64,000 nucleotides of DNA from Betaproteobacteria bacterium Ga0077526 (lineage in GTDB: Bacteria; Pseudomonadota; Gammaproteobacteria; Burkholderiales; Ga0077523). Below the pieces are notes generated by a model. It saw nothing but the letters and a program-made list of their open reading frames with translations, was not told the DNA's origin and searched no databases. Positions 1 through 7,701 of the stretch are shown here, piece by piece. The stretch's first letter is position 1. Every line of letters begins with the position of its first letter. The position numbers and the translations under genes were made by a program. The DNA is taken from the NCBI GenBank assembly GCA_001464765.1, contig LNDV01000035.1:310001-374000 (forward strand). The letters are read 5' to 3'.

Positions 1-111
1 ATCGTCCAGGCGCTGCCAGACAAGCGCATCGTCGAGATCGCGGGGAGCGGCCACGCCCTGATGGCCGAGAAGCCCGACGAAGTCCTGGACGCGCTGAAAG
101 CCTTCGTATGA
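1..111 (+). CDS. Alpha/beta hydrolase, C-terminal end (partial)
   Basis: The open frame runs in from the left edge and ends at a TGA at 109-111. The 36 visible residues contain GSGHALMAEKPDEVLDAL. This is the usual C-terminal end of alpha/beta hydrolases, where the His of G-x-x-H is the catalytic base, followed by the 'P-x-x-V/F' helix. The substrate cannot be told from this piece. Its stop overlaps the start of the next gene (ATGA at 108-111), so the two are probably translated together. Confidence 0.75.
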   Translation: MVQALPDKRIVEIAGSGHALMAEKPDEVLDALKAFV

Positions 112-485
112 AGAAGATCGCGGAGGTCGACGACTTCGTCGAGCATGTGTGCCTGATGCTCGCCCCGTTGGGCGAGGTGCGGCCGAAGCGCATGTTCGGC
201 GGCTACGGCATCTACGTGGACGACGTGTTCATGGCGATCATCGCCTACGACACCCTGTGGTTCAAGGTGGACGACGGCAACGTGGAGGACTACCGCGAAG
301 CGCAGTCCCGCCCGTTCAAGCCCTGGGAAGACCGGGACACCGTGATGTCGTACTGGGAAGTGCCCGCCGATGTGGTGGACGATCGGGTCGCGATCGTCGC
401 GTGGGGCGGGAAGGCCATCGCCGCGGCCAGGCGGTCGGGCACGGTCAGGAAGACACGGCCCGGCAAGCCACCCGCGCGCCGCTGA
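108..485 (+). CDS. TfoX N-terminal domain protein
   Basis: A 125-residue protein that is essentially one TfoX/Sxy N-terminal domain. Typical family features are the early 'RPKRMFGGYGIY' stretch, 'VFMAIIAYDTLWFKVD' and a late 'SYWEVPADVVDD'. Family knowledge: this domain occurs in the competence regulator Sxy/TfoX, but many stand-alone copies have no shown role, so a competence function is not implied. The C-terminus is a basic tail (about residues 105-125). The start is fixed by the ATGA overlap with the upstream hydrolase, so this is the second gene of an operon. Confidence 0.8.
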   Translation: MKKIAEVDDFVEHVCLMLAPLGEVRPKRMFGGYGIYVDDVFMAIIAYDTLWFKVDDGNVEDYREAQSRPFKPWEDRDTVMSYWEVPADVVDDRVAIVAWGGKAIAAARRSGTVRKTRPGKPPARR

Positions 486-508
486 CGACACGCGGGCAAT
501 TCAGCGCG

Positions 509-1036
509 TCAGGGGAGATACTGCGTCAGGTTCTCCACGTGCTTCATCATCGTCTGGGCGTCGCTCACTTCGAACTTGCCCGCTTCTTCGACGTTGAGGG
601 CCTTGACCACGCCATCGACCACCAGCGCGGAGAAGCGCTGCATGCGCAGCCCCATGCCACGGGCGTTGAGGTCCAGTTCCAGCCCGAGCGCCCGTGTGTA
701 GAGCGCGCTGCCGTCACCCAGCATGCGGACCTTGCCCTTGGCGCCCTGCTCCCGCCCCCACGCGCCCATCACGAAGGCGTCGTTGACGGACAGGCACCAG
801 ATCTCGTCGATGCCCTTGGCCTTCAGCTGGTCGGCCAGCGCGACGTAGCCCGGCACGTGCTTCGCCGAACAGGTCGGGGTGTAAGCGCCCGGCAGACCGA
901 AGATCGCGACCTTCTTGCCGGCGGCGATGGTGGGCACATCGAACCCGTTCGGTCCGAGGCTGCAGCCCGGCGTCTCTTCTTCGATGAATTCCCACAGCGT
1001 ACCGGTCGGAAGCCGGTCACCCACCTTGATCGTCAT
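509..1036 (-). CDS. Peroxiredoxin (Prx5-like, AhpC/TSA family)
   Basis: A 175-residue cytoplasmic thiol peroxidase of the atypical Prx5 type. It reduces hydrogen peroxide and organic peroxides. The active site is PGAYTPTCS with the peroxidatic Cys at about residue 56, and the later 'WCLSVNDAFVMGAWG' and 'ALNVEEAGKFEVSDA' segments are characteristic. No glutaredoxin domain is fused. The ATG at 1036 is preferred because AGGAG lies 8 nt upstream. A longer GTG start at 1045 would overlap that ribosome binding site. It converges on the TfoX-domain gene. Confidence 0.92.
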   Translation of the reverse strand: MTIKVGDRLPTGTLWEFIEEETPGCSLGPNGFDVPTIAAGKKVAIFGLPGAYTPTCSAKHVPGYVALADQLKAKGIDEIWCLSVNDAFVMGAWGREQGAKGKVRMLGDGSALYTRALGLELDLNARGMGLRMQRFSALVVDGVVKALNVEEAGKFEVSDAQTMMKHVENLTQYLP

Positions 1037-1143
1037 GGCATGCACTCCTGGTTTGCAACAATGGATACGAAGAACCCGGGATTCTACCCCCGCCCCGTGC
1101 GATCACGGATAATCGTCCTCCCACGCCCGAGGCGCGCAACACG

Positions 1144-1701
1144 ATGAACAAGGCATTCACCAAGGAAACCGACCAGGACGAGGACGACGACGTCGAGGAG
1201 GCCTCGCCCCTCCCCGTCGGCACCAAGAACTACATCACCCCGGCCGGCTACCAGCGCCTCAAGGACGAAGCCCTCAACCTCCTCGACAAGGAGCGTCCCG
1301 AACTCGTCAAGGTGATCACCTGGGCCGCCTCCAACGGCGACCGCTCCGAGAATGCCGATTACATCTACGGCAAGCGCCGCCTGAGGGAGATCGACCGCCG
1401 CATCCGCTTTCTTACCCGCCGCCTCGACAACGCCGAGGTCGTCGACCCCGCCACGCGAGAACCAACCGACCAGGTCTTCTTCGGCGCGACCGTCACCGTC
1501 GAGGACGAAGACGGCAACGAGAAGGTCTACTCCATCGTCGGCATCGACGAAGCGGACGTCTCACGCGGACGGATCAGCTGGATCTCGCCGCTGGCGCGGC
1601 AGCTGATGAAGACGCGCGAGGGAGATACGGTGACGGTGCATACGCCCGGGGGAGAGGAGGTGCTGGAGGTGGTGGGGGTGGAGTACAAGAGTCTGGATTG
1701 A
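1144..1701 (+). CDS. greB: Transcription elongation factor GreB
   Basis: A 185-residue transcript-cleavage factor. It enters the secondary channel of backtracked RNA polymerase and stimulates hydrolysis of the extruded 3' RNA. The N-terminal coiled coil (about 30-100) carries the GDRSENADY tip, whose acidic residues coordinate the catalytic magnesium. 'IYGKRRLREIDRRIRFL' is a GreB rather than GreA feature. The C-terminal FKBP-like domain (about 105-185) binds the polymerase. The protein is some 25 residues longer than E. coli GreB because of an acidic N-terminal tail (about residues 8-20). The gene stands alone, with the peroxiredoxin divergent to it. Confidence 0.95.
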   Translation: MNKAFTKETDQDEDDDVEEASPLPVGTKNYITPAGYQRLKDEALNLLDKERPELVKVITWAASNGDRSENADYIYGKRRLREIDRRIRFLTRRLDNAEVVDPATREPTDQVFFGATVTVEDEDGNEKVYSIVGIDEADVSRGRISWISPLARQLMKTREGDTVTVHTPGGEEVLEVVGVEYKSLD

Positions 1702-1739
1702 GGCAGACGGATCCTTTGCTCTAGGGAAGGACTGATTAA

Positions 1740-1975
1740 GTGGTGCGGTCGCGTTGCCACCTGAAACGAACGCAGGCAAGACGGGAGGTAAAGGCGGGAT
1801 TGGACATCCCGCCAAGCCGACCAACGCCGCATGCGTTCGTTTCAGGCGGCAACCCTTCGGGACGGGGCCCTCCGGGCGGCTGACTTTGTCGGCCGGAGCC
1901 TGGTGTGCATAAAGCACACGGCGGCCCGGACCTTCGTGTCATCCGCCCGGAGGGCCTCCGTCGCGGCCGCTGTCC
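1740..1975. repeat. Palindromic repeat element abutting the zeta-like remnant
   Basis: About 235 bp with three nested dyads. A 22-nt arm at 1753-1774 matches the reverse complement of 1832-1853 at 21 of 22 positions. A perfect 8-bp stem with a 5-nt loop lies inside it at 1793-1813. A perfect 14-bp dyad pairs 1866-1879 with 1943-1956. The outer limits are estimated from where toxin homology resumes. It is probably a dispersed, non-coding mobile or structured element, but its copy number cannot be judged from this window. Confidence 0.55.
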
Positions 1976-2331
1976 AGGCGGGACGAATCATGCTGGGCGA
2001 AATTGAGCGCCACTTCTTGGCACGCGTGAGCTTTGCTTTCGAGACCACCTTGGCAGGCCGTACCTATCTTCGCCATATTGAGCGATGGCGGCGCGCAGGG
2101 TTCTACGTTGAACTGATCTTCCTTCGCCTCGGCTCACCAGAGGAAGCCATGGCGCGAGTCGAGGAACGCGTGCGACAAGGTGGCCACTCAATACCTTCAG
2201 CCACCATTCGTCGGCGCTACCATGCCGGACTTCACAACTTCGAGCACAAGTACGCTTTGGCTGTTGACACGTGGACGCTCTACGACAACTCGGGTGAAGA
2301 GCCTGTCTTGCTGGATTGGAGAGTGAATTGA
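1831..2331 (+). pseudogene. Zeta-toxin-like ATPase, N-terminal half missing
   Basis: From about 1972 the frame reads as the C-terminal half of a small zeta-toxin-family P-loop kinase: 'FAFETTLAGRTY', 'FLRLGSPEEAMARVEERVRQGGHSIP', 'IRRRYHAGLHNF', 'WTLYDNSGEEPVLLDW'. The N-terminal part that should hold the Walker A loop (GPNGAGK[ST]) is absent. In its place the frame runs back through the palindromic repeat element to an ATG at 1831. A shorter in-frame start is the ATG at 1990 (113 aa). Without a P-loop it cannot bind ATP normally, so it is called a remnant. Base composition is less GC-rich than the neighbours, consistent with a transferred module. Confidence 0.65.
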
Positions 2332-2579
2332 ATACTGAACCACTGGATGAATCGCCCAGCCCGATACAGCGGGGCTCATGGCCCGCGCTCCTGCGGGCGG
2401 CCCGCCAAGCTCGCGAACTCGCGGCACGCACGCATACCTGTCTAGTGGTTGTTCGGAATGGAGTCATTCAGAGAGTCTCGCCTGATACTGTTCCGGCACC
2501 CTACAGTGCGAGGCAACCGGAGGGGACCTACGGTACTGAGCACGGCGATCCTGCACAGAGAACAGAACCTGCCCCTTAG
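2316..2579 (+). CDS. Small partner protein of the zeta-like gene
   Basis: An 87-residue protein overlapping the end of the zeta-like frame. The middle part ('SWPALLRAARQARELAARTHTCLVVVRNGVIQRV') is an Ala/Arg-rich helix followed by a short beta hairpin. This is the pattern of the small genes that commonly follow stand-alone zeta-like ATPase genes and may act as antitoxins; that role is inference. The last 30 residues are low-complexity and may be a frame drift. The start is uncertain: TTG 2316 or TTG 2328, and no ATG is available. With the toxin truncated, this may be a surviving orphan. Confidence 0.45.
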   Translation: MESELNTEPLDESPSPIQRGSWPALLRAARQARELAARTHTCLVVVRNGVIQRVSPDTVPAPYSARQPEGTYGTEHGDPAQRTEPAP

Positions 2580-2611
2580 CCACGCGCTGATTTCAGGAGT
2601 GGTAGAACCCG

Positions 2612-3466
2612 ATGCCCTTTTGGCCAAGCAGTCCGCTCCGGTCGCAACTCGTGGCTAGCGTCGTGTCCACCAGCGCTCTATTGCTGGCCGTCTGCGCGAC
2701 CGCCGAGGACGCCAGTCCACCATTCATCCCCCAACTCCGCCCCGTCACCTGCGCCGGTGTTCCCTGTGGCTCCATGGAGATCTCCTGGTACCGCGAGTTC
2801 CACGACGGCGACGCCGCTCCTGACTTCGAGCGAAACGGCGTCAACATCCGCGGCCGGTTCCGAACCTTTCGAGACCAGCCTCGTGAGTTTCACTACCTGC
2901 AGGCGCTCACGCGGTTCGAGGCTGCAGACTTCCGCTGGATCCGGGATCCCGCCGCGGTACTGCCACCGCGGTTCGTGGATGTTCCCCCCTTCGGCGTGCG
3001 GCGCCCCGAAATCGATACCCATGGTCAGTTTCGCATCGTCGAACACAAGTTCGATGCACTCCCCTGGTTTGACGAAGGCGAATTCCCGCTCTTCGACGAC
3101 CGGCCGCGCGCCTTTCTCGCGAGTGCGCGGGCGCACGGCAGGGTCACCATGGAGTTCGAGACCTGGCTGGTGTGCGTGATCGAAGCGAAGGAAGGTACCG
3201 ATCGTGAGCGGGTCAGCGACGACTCCTACCGGGTCGCCGCTCTCCTCGGCTGGACGTGGGGCTACGACATCACCTATCGCGACGTGGGCGCGATAGGTGT
3301 GGACGAACTAGAGGACTACGTCTTTACCCTGGTGCCATTGCGTTTCGTGACGGAGCCATCGGCGGCATTCGAGGCCGCGCTTGGCGCGACAATCGGCCAG
3401 ACAGTAACCGATCGGTTCGACATTCAACTCGGTGATGCGAAGGAGTGCTCGAACAGACCACGCTGA
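2612..3466 (+). CDS. Exported protein of unknown function
   Basis: 284 residues, not recognised as a known family. Residues about 10-31 (QLVASVVSTSALLLAVCATA) form a signal peptide with likely cleavage after TAEDA or ATA, so the product is probably periplasmic. The mature part is acidic, with many Phe, Tyr and Trp. It has a Cys pair near the mature N-terminus ('TCAGVPCG') that could form a disulfide, and single Cys residues near positions 190 and 280. An AGGAG lies 12 nt before the ATG, a long spacing. It converges on the methyltransferase gene; an imperfect dyad at about 3472-3519 may act as a terminator. Confidence 0.6.
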   Translation: MPFWPSSPLRSQLVASVVSTSALLLAVCATAEDASPPFIPQLRPVTCAGVPCGSMEISWYREFHDGDAAPDFERNGVNIRGRFRTFRDQPREFHYLQALTRFEAADFRWIRDPAAVLPPRFVDVPPFGVRRPEIDTHGQFRIVEHKFDALPWFDEGEFPLFDDRPRAFLASARAHGRVTMEFETWLVCVIEAKEGTDRERVSDDSYRVAALLGWTWGYDITYRDVGAIGVDELEDYVFTLVPLRFVTEPSAAFEAALGATIGQTVTDRFDIQLGDAKECSNRPR

Positions 3467-3527
3467 CTTGATCTTCCTGCGGCCCATTTCGCGAGGACTC
3501 CCCAGGCTGTCAGGAAGATTCTTCGAC

Positions 3528-4271
3528 TCACCGTCGCACAGCCACCACGCGGAGTCTCCGGTAGTCCGCCACCCAGTGTTCGCCCCGGAACTGTCCCTCG
3601 CACAAACGCTCTGCGCGCTCCAGCACACGGGCTTGCGCATCCGTATCCAGTGGTGCGAGCCAGTTGCCGAGAAACATGCGATACCAGTTGGTCAGCCCTT
3701 CCCTGCCCTCCAGGCGCGTCGGCCGGTCGTACAACGTGGCGCCGGTCACTTCGAATCCCTTGGCTTCGAGGAGAGACGCGTACGCACCGAGCGCCGGAAA
3801 GTACCAGGGGCTTCGGAACTCCACGCCTGCCGACTCGGCCAGTGCGCTGGCATAAGCCTGCTGCAGCGTCGCGATATTGCCGTGACCACCGAACTCCGCG
3901 ACCAGACGTCCGCCCTGCCGGATGACGCGCGCCATCGACGCGGCGGCATCCTCGGCTCGCAGCACCCAATGCAGCGCGGCGTTCGAGAAGACGGCATCGA
4001 ACGGTCCGTCGACCGATAGCGAGGCCGCGTCGTCGACCCGGAAGTCCAGCTGCGGAAACTTTGCGAGGGCTGCGTCGATCATCGACGGCGAAGAGTCGAT
4101 CCCCACGACCGTCGCACCGGCCGCCGCGATCTCGGCGGTGAGTTCCCCGGTGCCGCACCCCACGTCCAGAATCCGCTCACCGGCCCTGGGTTCCAGCACC
4201 GAGAGCAGAGACTGGCCGTAGTTCCAGATGAAGGCGTGGGCATCGCGATACAGATCGGCGTTCCATTCCAT
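3528..4271 (-). CDS. Class I SAM-dependent methyltransferase
   Basis: A 247-residue Rossmann methyltransferase. Motif I (LDVGCGTGE) is at about 35-43, the acidic residue after strand beta2 is in 'VVGIDSSPSMIDAA', and motif IV reads 'FDAVFSNAALHW'. This is the Tam/UbiE-like layout (trans-aconitate methyltransferase and relatives), but the acceptor is not evident. The ATG at 4271 is chosen because GGAG lies 8 nt upstream. A GTG at 4301, overlapping the upstream stop as GTGA, would add 10 residues. It is the second gene of a two-gene operon behind the exported protein at 4298-4936. Confidence 0.85.
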   Translation of the reverse strand: MEWNADLYRDAHAFIWNYGQSLLSVLEPRAGERILDVGCGTGELTAEIAAAGATVVGIDSSPSMIDAALAKFPQLDFRVDDAASLSVDGPFDAVFSNAALHWVLRAEDAAASMARVIRQGGRLVAEFGGHGNIATLQQAYASALAESAGVEFRSPWYFPALGAYASLLEAKGFEVTGATLYDRPTRLEGREGLTNWYRMFLGNWLAPLDTDAQARVLERAERLCEGQFRGEHWVADYRRLRVVAVRR

Positions 4272-4297
4272 GGTTCGGGCTCCGTCGACGGGTGTGC

Positions 4298-4936
4298 TCA
4301 CCGGGCAACGGCCCGGAAGGTGAAGGTCGCCTCGATCCGGTTGTCCTCCGCCGTCAGGCGCGAGACATCGAGCTTTTCCACATCCACGGTGAGCGGCACC
4401 TTCCCCGCCGTCAGCATCTGCTTCACCGCCTGCCGCAGGTCGATATCCACGACGCGCCCGACCACGGCATTGAGCATGGGCGTGAGCAAGGGGCGATACA
4501 TCTCGTTCGACAGCTGATCGATCCGCAGGTCGTCGAGCCCGATGCGACCGTCGCGGTAGAACGCCCGGCCCGACACGATGGCGTCGATCGTGTCGCCGAC
4601 GACCCCGACGCATTGGTCTCCGGCGGGGAGCCCGGTGCGCCCGGTAAGCCGCGCGCCGAGCGCGACGCGTCCCTTCAGGATCACGATGGTCGGCGACTCC
4701 AGGTAGGCGTGGGCGCACGTCGTGGGCGGGATGAGATCGAGTCGTCCGGTACGGAAGGCCTGATCCTTCAGTACGGCGAGCAGCGCAGTGTTGGAAACTA
4801 CGAGTTCGTTTGCGTATGCGAAACCGGGCAGGCCCGCGATGACCAACGCCAGGAGCAAACGCCGCACCCTTGCGAAACGCCGATCGGATGCCTTACCGTC
4901 CACGAACCGTTCACGACCACTGCCCTTTGCTGCCAT
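4298..4936 (-). CDS. Exported protein of unknown function
   Basis: 212 residues. A basic N-region (about 1-26) and a hydrophobic core ending 'GLPGFAYA' (about residues 27-42) form a signal peptide, so the protein is probably periplasmic. The mature chain alternates hydrophobic strands ending in 'LTVDVEKLDVSRLTAEDNRIEATFTFR', reminiscent of small lipid-binding (DUF1439/TULIP-like) folds, but this is only a resemblance. ATG 4936 is preferred: GGAGGAGG lies 5 nt upstream. Its start codon shares the CCATGG at 4933-4938 with the divergent ArsC-like gene. Confidence 0.65.
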   Translation of the reverse strand: MAAKGSGRERFVDGKASDRRFARVRRLLLALVIAGLPGFAYANELVVSNTALLAVLKDQAFRTGRLDLIPPTTCAHAYLESPTIVILKGRVALGARLTGRTGLPAGDQCVGVVGDTIDAIVSGRAFYRDGRIGLDDLRIDQLSNEMYRPLLTPMLNAVVGRVVDIDLRQAVKQMLTAGKVPLTVDVEKLDVSRLTAEDNRIEATFTFRAVAR

Positions 4937-5300
4937 GGCTTCCTCCTCCCGTTCCGGAACGATCACCTTCTACCACAACCCCCGTTGCGGCAAGAGCCGC
5001 GATGCGCTCGCGCTGCTGCAGGAGCGCGGTGCGACGGTGGAAGTGGTCCGATATCTCGAAACGCCGCTCTCACGCGCAGGACTCGCAGAGCTCGTCGGCA
5101 AGCTCGGGATACCCGCGGTGGCCCTGTTGCGCAAGGGTGAGGACGAGTACAAGTACCGCTTCGTCGGGCGAACGCCCACCGACGCGGAAGCCCTCGACGC
5201 CATGGCCGAGCATCCCATCCTCATGGAGCGGCCGGTGGCGGTGCTTGGTGACAAGGCGGTGGTAGGGAGGCCGCCGGAGCGGGTGCTCGAGCTACTTTAG
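4935..5300 (+). CDS. ArsC-family reductase (glutaredoxin-coupled, YfgD-like)
   Basis: 121 residues of the ArsC/Spx thioredoxin-fold family. The active-site Cys (residue 18) sits in NPRCGKSR, and 'PVAVLGDKAVVGRPPERVLELL' is the family's C-terminal Arg-bearing block. Members reduce arsenate with glutathione and glutaredoxin, but many chromosomal YfgD-type copies have unproven substrates. There are no ars neighbours (no arsR, arsB or acr3), so an arsenic role is unsupported. The ATG at 4935 overlaps the start of the divergent exported-protein gene, and no Shine-Dalgarno is visible upstream. Confidence 0.85.
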   Translation: MASSSRSGTITFYHNPRCGKSRDALALLQERGATVEVVRYLETPLSRAGLAELVGKLGIPAVALLRKGEDEYKYRFVGRTPTDAEALDAMAEHPILMERPVAVLGDKAVVGRPPERVLELL

Positions 5301-5325
5301 AGGCGCATCGTTTGCCGGGGTCGGC

Positions 5326-5361
5326 CCCGGAGTCGGCGCGGTTGCGCCTCGTCCGGGCTAC
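5326..5361. repeat. REP-like palindromic half-unit between arsC-like gene and soxB
   Basis: A single half-unit of the family that forms the array at 58853-59579. It has the ends CCCGGAGTC and CGTCCGGGCTAC, with an inner GC-rich palindrome. It lies between two convergent genes. The soxB stop codon (TAG on the minus strand, 5360-5358) is inside the repeat's terminal GTAGCCCGG. It could serve as a bidirectional terminator or an mRNA 3'-end stabiliser. Confidence 0.75.
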
Positions 5362-7076
5362 GGGGGCGGCGAGAAGCCGGGATCACCGTCCACGCCCAGC
5401 AAGCGCGGCGTGTTCAGCTTCGGCGGCGTGATCACCTTGCGATCGCGAAGGTAGGTCTCGACCACGTCCCAGATCGGCTCGCCCGTGGCGCCTTCGGCGA
5501 CGGACGCCCAACCGGCGACCGGGTAGGTGCGCGCAGGATCGAGCGGCTTGTCACCGAGGCGCAGATCGCCGATGCGCTGCCCCACCGTCGCACGCGGCTC
5601 GCACGAGAAGGTAAGGCCGCCCACCCGTACCATGTCGCCGCCCTGCTGGTAATACGGATGCGGGTGGAAGAGATTGTCCGCAACGTCTTCGAGTACCGCC
5701 TTGATGCGCTCGCCCGTCATCGGGGTGACGGTCACGGCGGGATAGGTGATCGCCGTCTGTGCCATGACGTCCTCCCGAGTGATGGTGTCGCCCGCAAGCA
5801 GCGATGCCCCCCAGCGGAAGCCTGGCGAGAACGCGATGGGCACGTCCTTCACGCGCATCAGCGCATCGACGATCACCTGATCGAAAGTGCCGTTGAAATT
5901 GCCGCGGCGATAGAGCGTGCCCTCCGTGACCGCAAGCGGCTCGGCCAGGCGATCCCGATACGGCGCGCGAACCCGGCCCACCAGGGACTGCATGGCAGCG
6001 TCCGGCGGCAGCAGATCGGAAAACACCGGGACGAGCCGGTATCGGTAGTCACGCACCTGCATGTCGCGTACATCCAGATCGAGCACGCCGACGAACTTGC
6101 CGTTCGACCCGCCGTTGGTCACGAGCGTCTTGCCGCCCGGGTTGGCGACTTCGATGGCAACGGGTACGCCGTCGTGCGTGTGGCCGCCGAGAATCGCCGT
6201 GAGCCCCGCGATGCGCGAAGCCATCTCCAGGTCCACGTCCATGCCGTTGTGCGACAGCAGAACCACGACCTGGGCGCCGTCGGCACGCACGGTTTCCACC
6301 GTCTGCTGCAGCGATTCCTCGCGGATGCCGAAAGCCCAGTCGGGCACGAGATGCCTGGGATTCGCGATGGGCATATACGGGAAGGCCTGACCGATGATCG
6401 CGACGCGCACGCCATTGCAGTCGCGCGTCACGTATCCGGGAAACACCTCGTCGTCGAAGTCCCGGGTGCGGATGTTCTGCGCCACGAATGCGATGCGATC
6501 GCGCATCGGCCCGTCGATGAGTTCGCGCACGCGGTCCGCGCCGTAGGTGAACTCCCAGTGCCCGGTCATCACATCCACACCGAGTTCGAGGCAGGCCTCC
6601 ACCATGTCGGCGCCGCGCGTCCACAGCGCGGTGGCCGACCCTTGCCAGGTGTCACCGCCATCCAGCAGTAGCGCCCCCGGCCGCTCTGTGCGCAGACGCT
6701 TCACGAGCGTGGCGACATGCGCGAAGCCGCCGGTCTTGCCGTAGCGGCGCGCGGCGGCATCGAAGTCGAGATGGGTGAAGGCGTGCGCCGCGCGGGTGCC
6801 CGCCGGAATGCCGAACCGTGTGAGCAGCGCCTCGCCCACGAGATGCGGCGGACGACCTCTCGCGGCGCCCACGCCGAGATTCGCGTGCGGTTCGCGGTAG
6901 CGCATCGGCAGCAGCTGGGCGTGCACGTCGGTGATATGCAGCAGGTGCACGTTGCCGACGGGCGGCACCGAATAGAACTCGGCGTCTGTGTCGCCCGCCA
7001 GGACGCGGCGCCCGTCGAGGGTCAGCCCGGCGGCGGCGCCTGCCGCGAGCATCTGGAGGAACTCGCGGCGTTCCAC
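5358..7076 (-). CDS. soxB: SoxB, thiosulfohydrolase
   Basis: A 572-residue periplasmic dimanganese hydrolase of the Sox pathway. It releases sulfate from the SoxY-bound thiosulfonate. Metallophosphoesterase/5'-nucleotidase motifs are present in order: 'HITDVHAQL', 'LLDGGDTWQGS', the SoxB-typical 'TGHWEFTYG', 'LLSHNGMDVDLEMA' and 'GGHTHDGVP'. These are followed by a 5'-nucleotidase C-terminal domain (about 370-560). The N-terminus (MERREFLQML) is a twin-arginine-like signal. It is the last gene of soxYZAXB, 10 bp after soxX. The stop codon lies within a REP-like half-unit. Confidence 0.96.
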   Translation of the reverse strand: MERREFLQMLAAGAAAGLTLDGRRVLAGDTDAEFYSVPPVGNVHLLHITDVHAQLLPMRYREPHANLGVGAARGRPPHLVGEALLTRFGIPAGTRAAHAFTHLDFDAAARRYGKTGGFAHVATLVKRLRTERPGALLLDGGDTWQGSATALWTRGADMVEACLELGVDVMTGHWEFTYGADRVRELIDGPMRDRIAFVAQNIRTRDFDDEVFPGYVTRDCNGVRVAIIGQAFPYMPIANPRHLVPDWAFGIREESLQQTVETVRADGAQVVVLLSHNGMDVDLEMASRIAGLTAILGGHTHDGVPVAIEVANPGGKTLVTNGGSNGKFVGVLDLDVRDMQVRDYRYRLVPVFSDLLPPDAAMQSLVGRVRAPYRDRLAEPLAVTEGTLYRRGNFNGTFDQVIVDALMRVKDVPIAFSPGFRWGASLLAGDTITREDVMAQTAITYPAVTVTPMTGERIKAVLEDVADNLFHPHPYYQQGGDMVRVGGLTFSCEPRATVGQRIGDLRLGDKPLDPARTYPVAGWASVAEGATGEPIWDVVETYLRDRKVITPPKLNTPRLLGVDGDPGFSPPP

Positions 7077-7086
7077 GGCTGCGCCG

Positions 7087-7701
7087 TCAGTCCTTGTTGA
7101 CCGGAGATTCCGGATCCAGCAGGAACGCTACCGCGTCGGCGATCTCCTGCGGCGTGAGCCATCCGCTGTGCCCGAAGCGCGGCATGCTGGAGCAGGGGAA
7201 GAACGCCTGGGCGTTGAAGATCTTCTGATACGTATAGCGGACCGCCTCGGGGCCGTTGCCGCGAACCGTGCCGATGCCCGTGAGGCTCGGGCCCAGGTTG
7301 CCCGCTGCGACTTCCTTCTTCGCGAGGGTGTGGCACGCGTAGCAGTTGCCGCCCTTCTTGCGGTCGGCGGGGTCCGGCTGGATGCGGCCGATATGGCCGC
7401 CGGTGCCGATGGACGCGAGCTTTTCGCCGGCGCGCCAGTCGCCGAGGAGCTTGCCGTCCTCCGGATAGCGGATGGTCTGCAGCTGCGACTCGACGATGCG
7501 CGCAGCGACATCGGCGGGGGGACGGTTGCGGTGCTTGCTGCACAGCGCCTGCACTTCATCCTGGTCGAGACGTGTGCGGCGCTCTTCGTCGGAGGCCCCG
7601 GGAAAGGAACGGCGAACGGTCACTTCCAACGCGTCGGCTGCGGCTACGCCGTTGGCCAGGAGACAAAGCAGCAGAGGCAAAGCGCGACTGAGGGACTTCA
7701 T
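7087..7701 (-). CDS. soxX: SoxX, monoheme cytochrome c subunit
   Basis: 204 residues. With SoxA it forms the c-type cytochrome that oxidatively couples thiosulfate to the SoxY cysteine. It has a signal peptide (about 1-21, ending 'GVAAA'), a single heme site CYACH at about residue 120, and a distal Met in 'CSSMPRFGHSGWLT', the family's axial-ligand region. It is longer than minimal SoxX by an N-terminal region of about 70 residues that includes one Cys. The start ATG at 7701 overlaps the soxA stop by 4 bp. Confidence 0.94.
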   Translation of the reverse strand: MKSLSRALPLLLCLLANGVAAADALEVTVRRSFPGASDEERRTRLDQDEVQALCSKHRNRPPADVAARIVESQLQTIRYPEDGKLLGDWRAGEKLASIGTGGHIGRIQPDPADRKKGGNCYACHTLAKKEVAAGNLGPSLTGIGTVRGNGPEAVRYTYQKIFNAQAFFPCSSMPRFGHSGWLTPQEIADAVAFLLDPESPVNKD

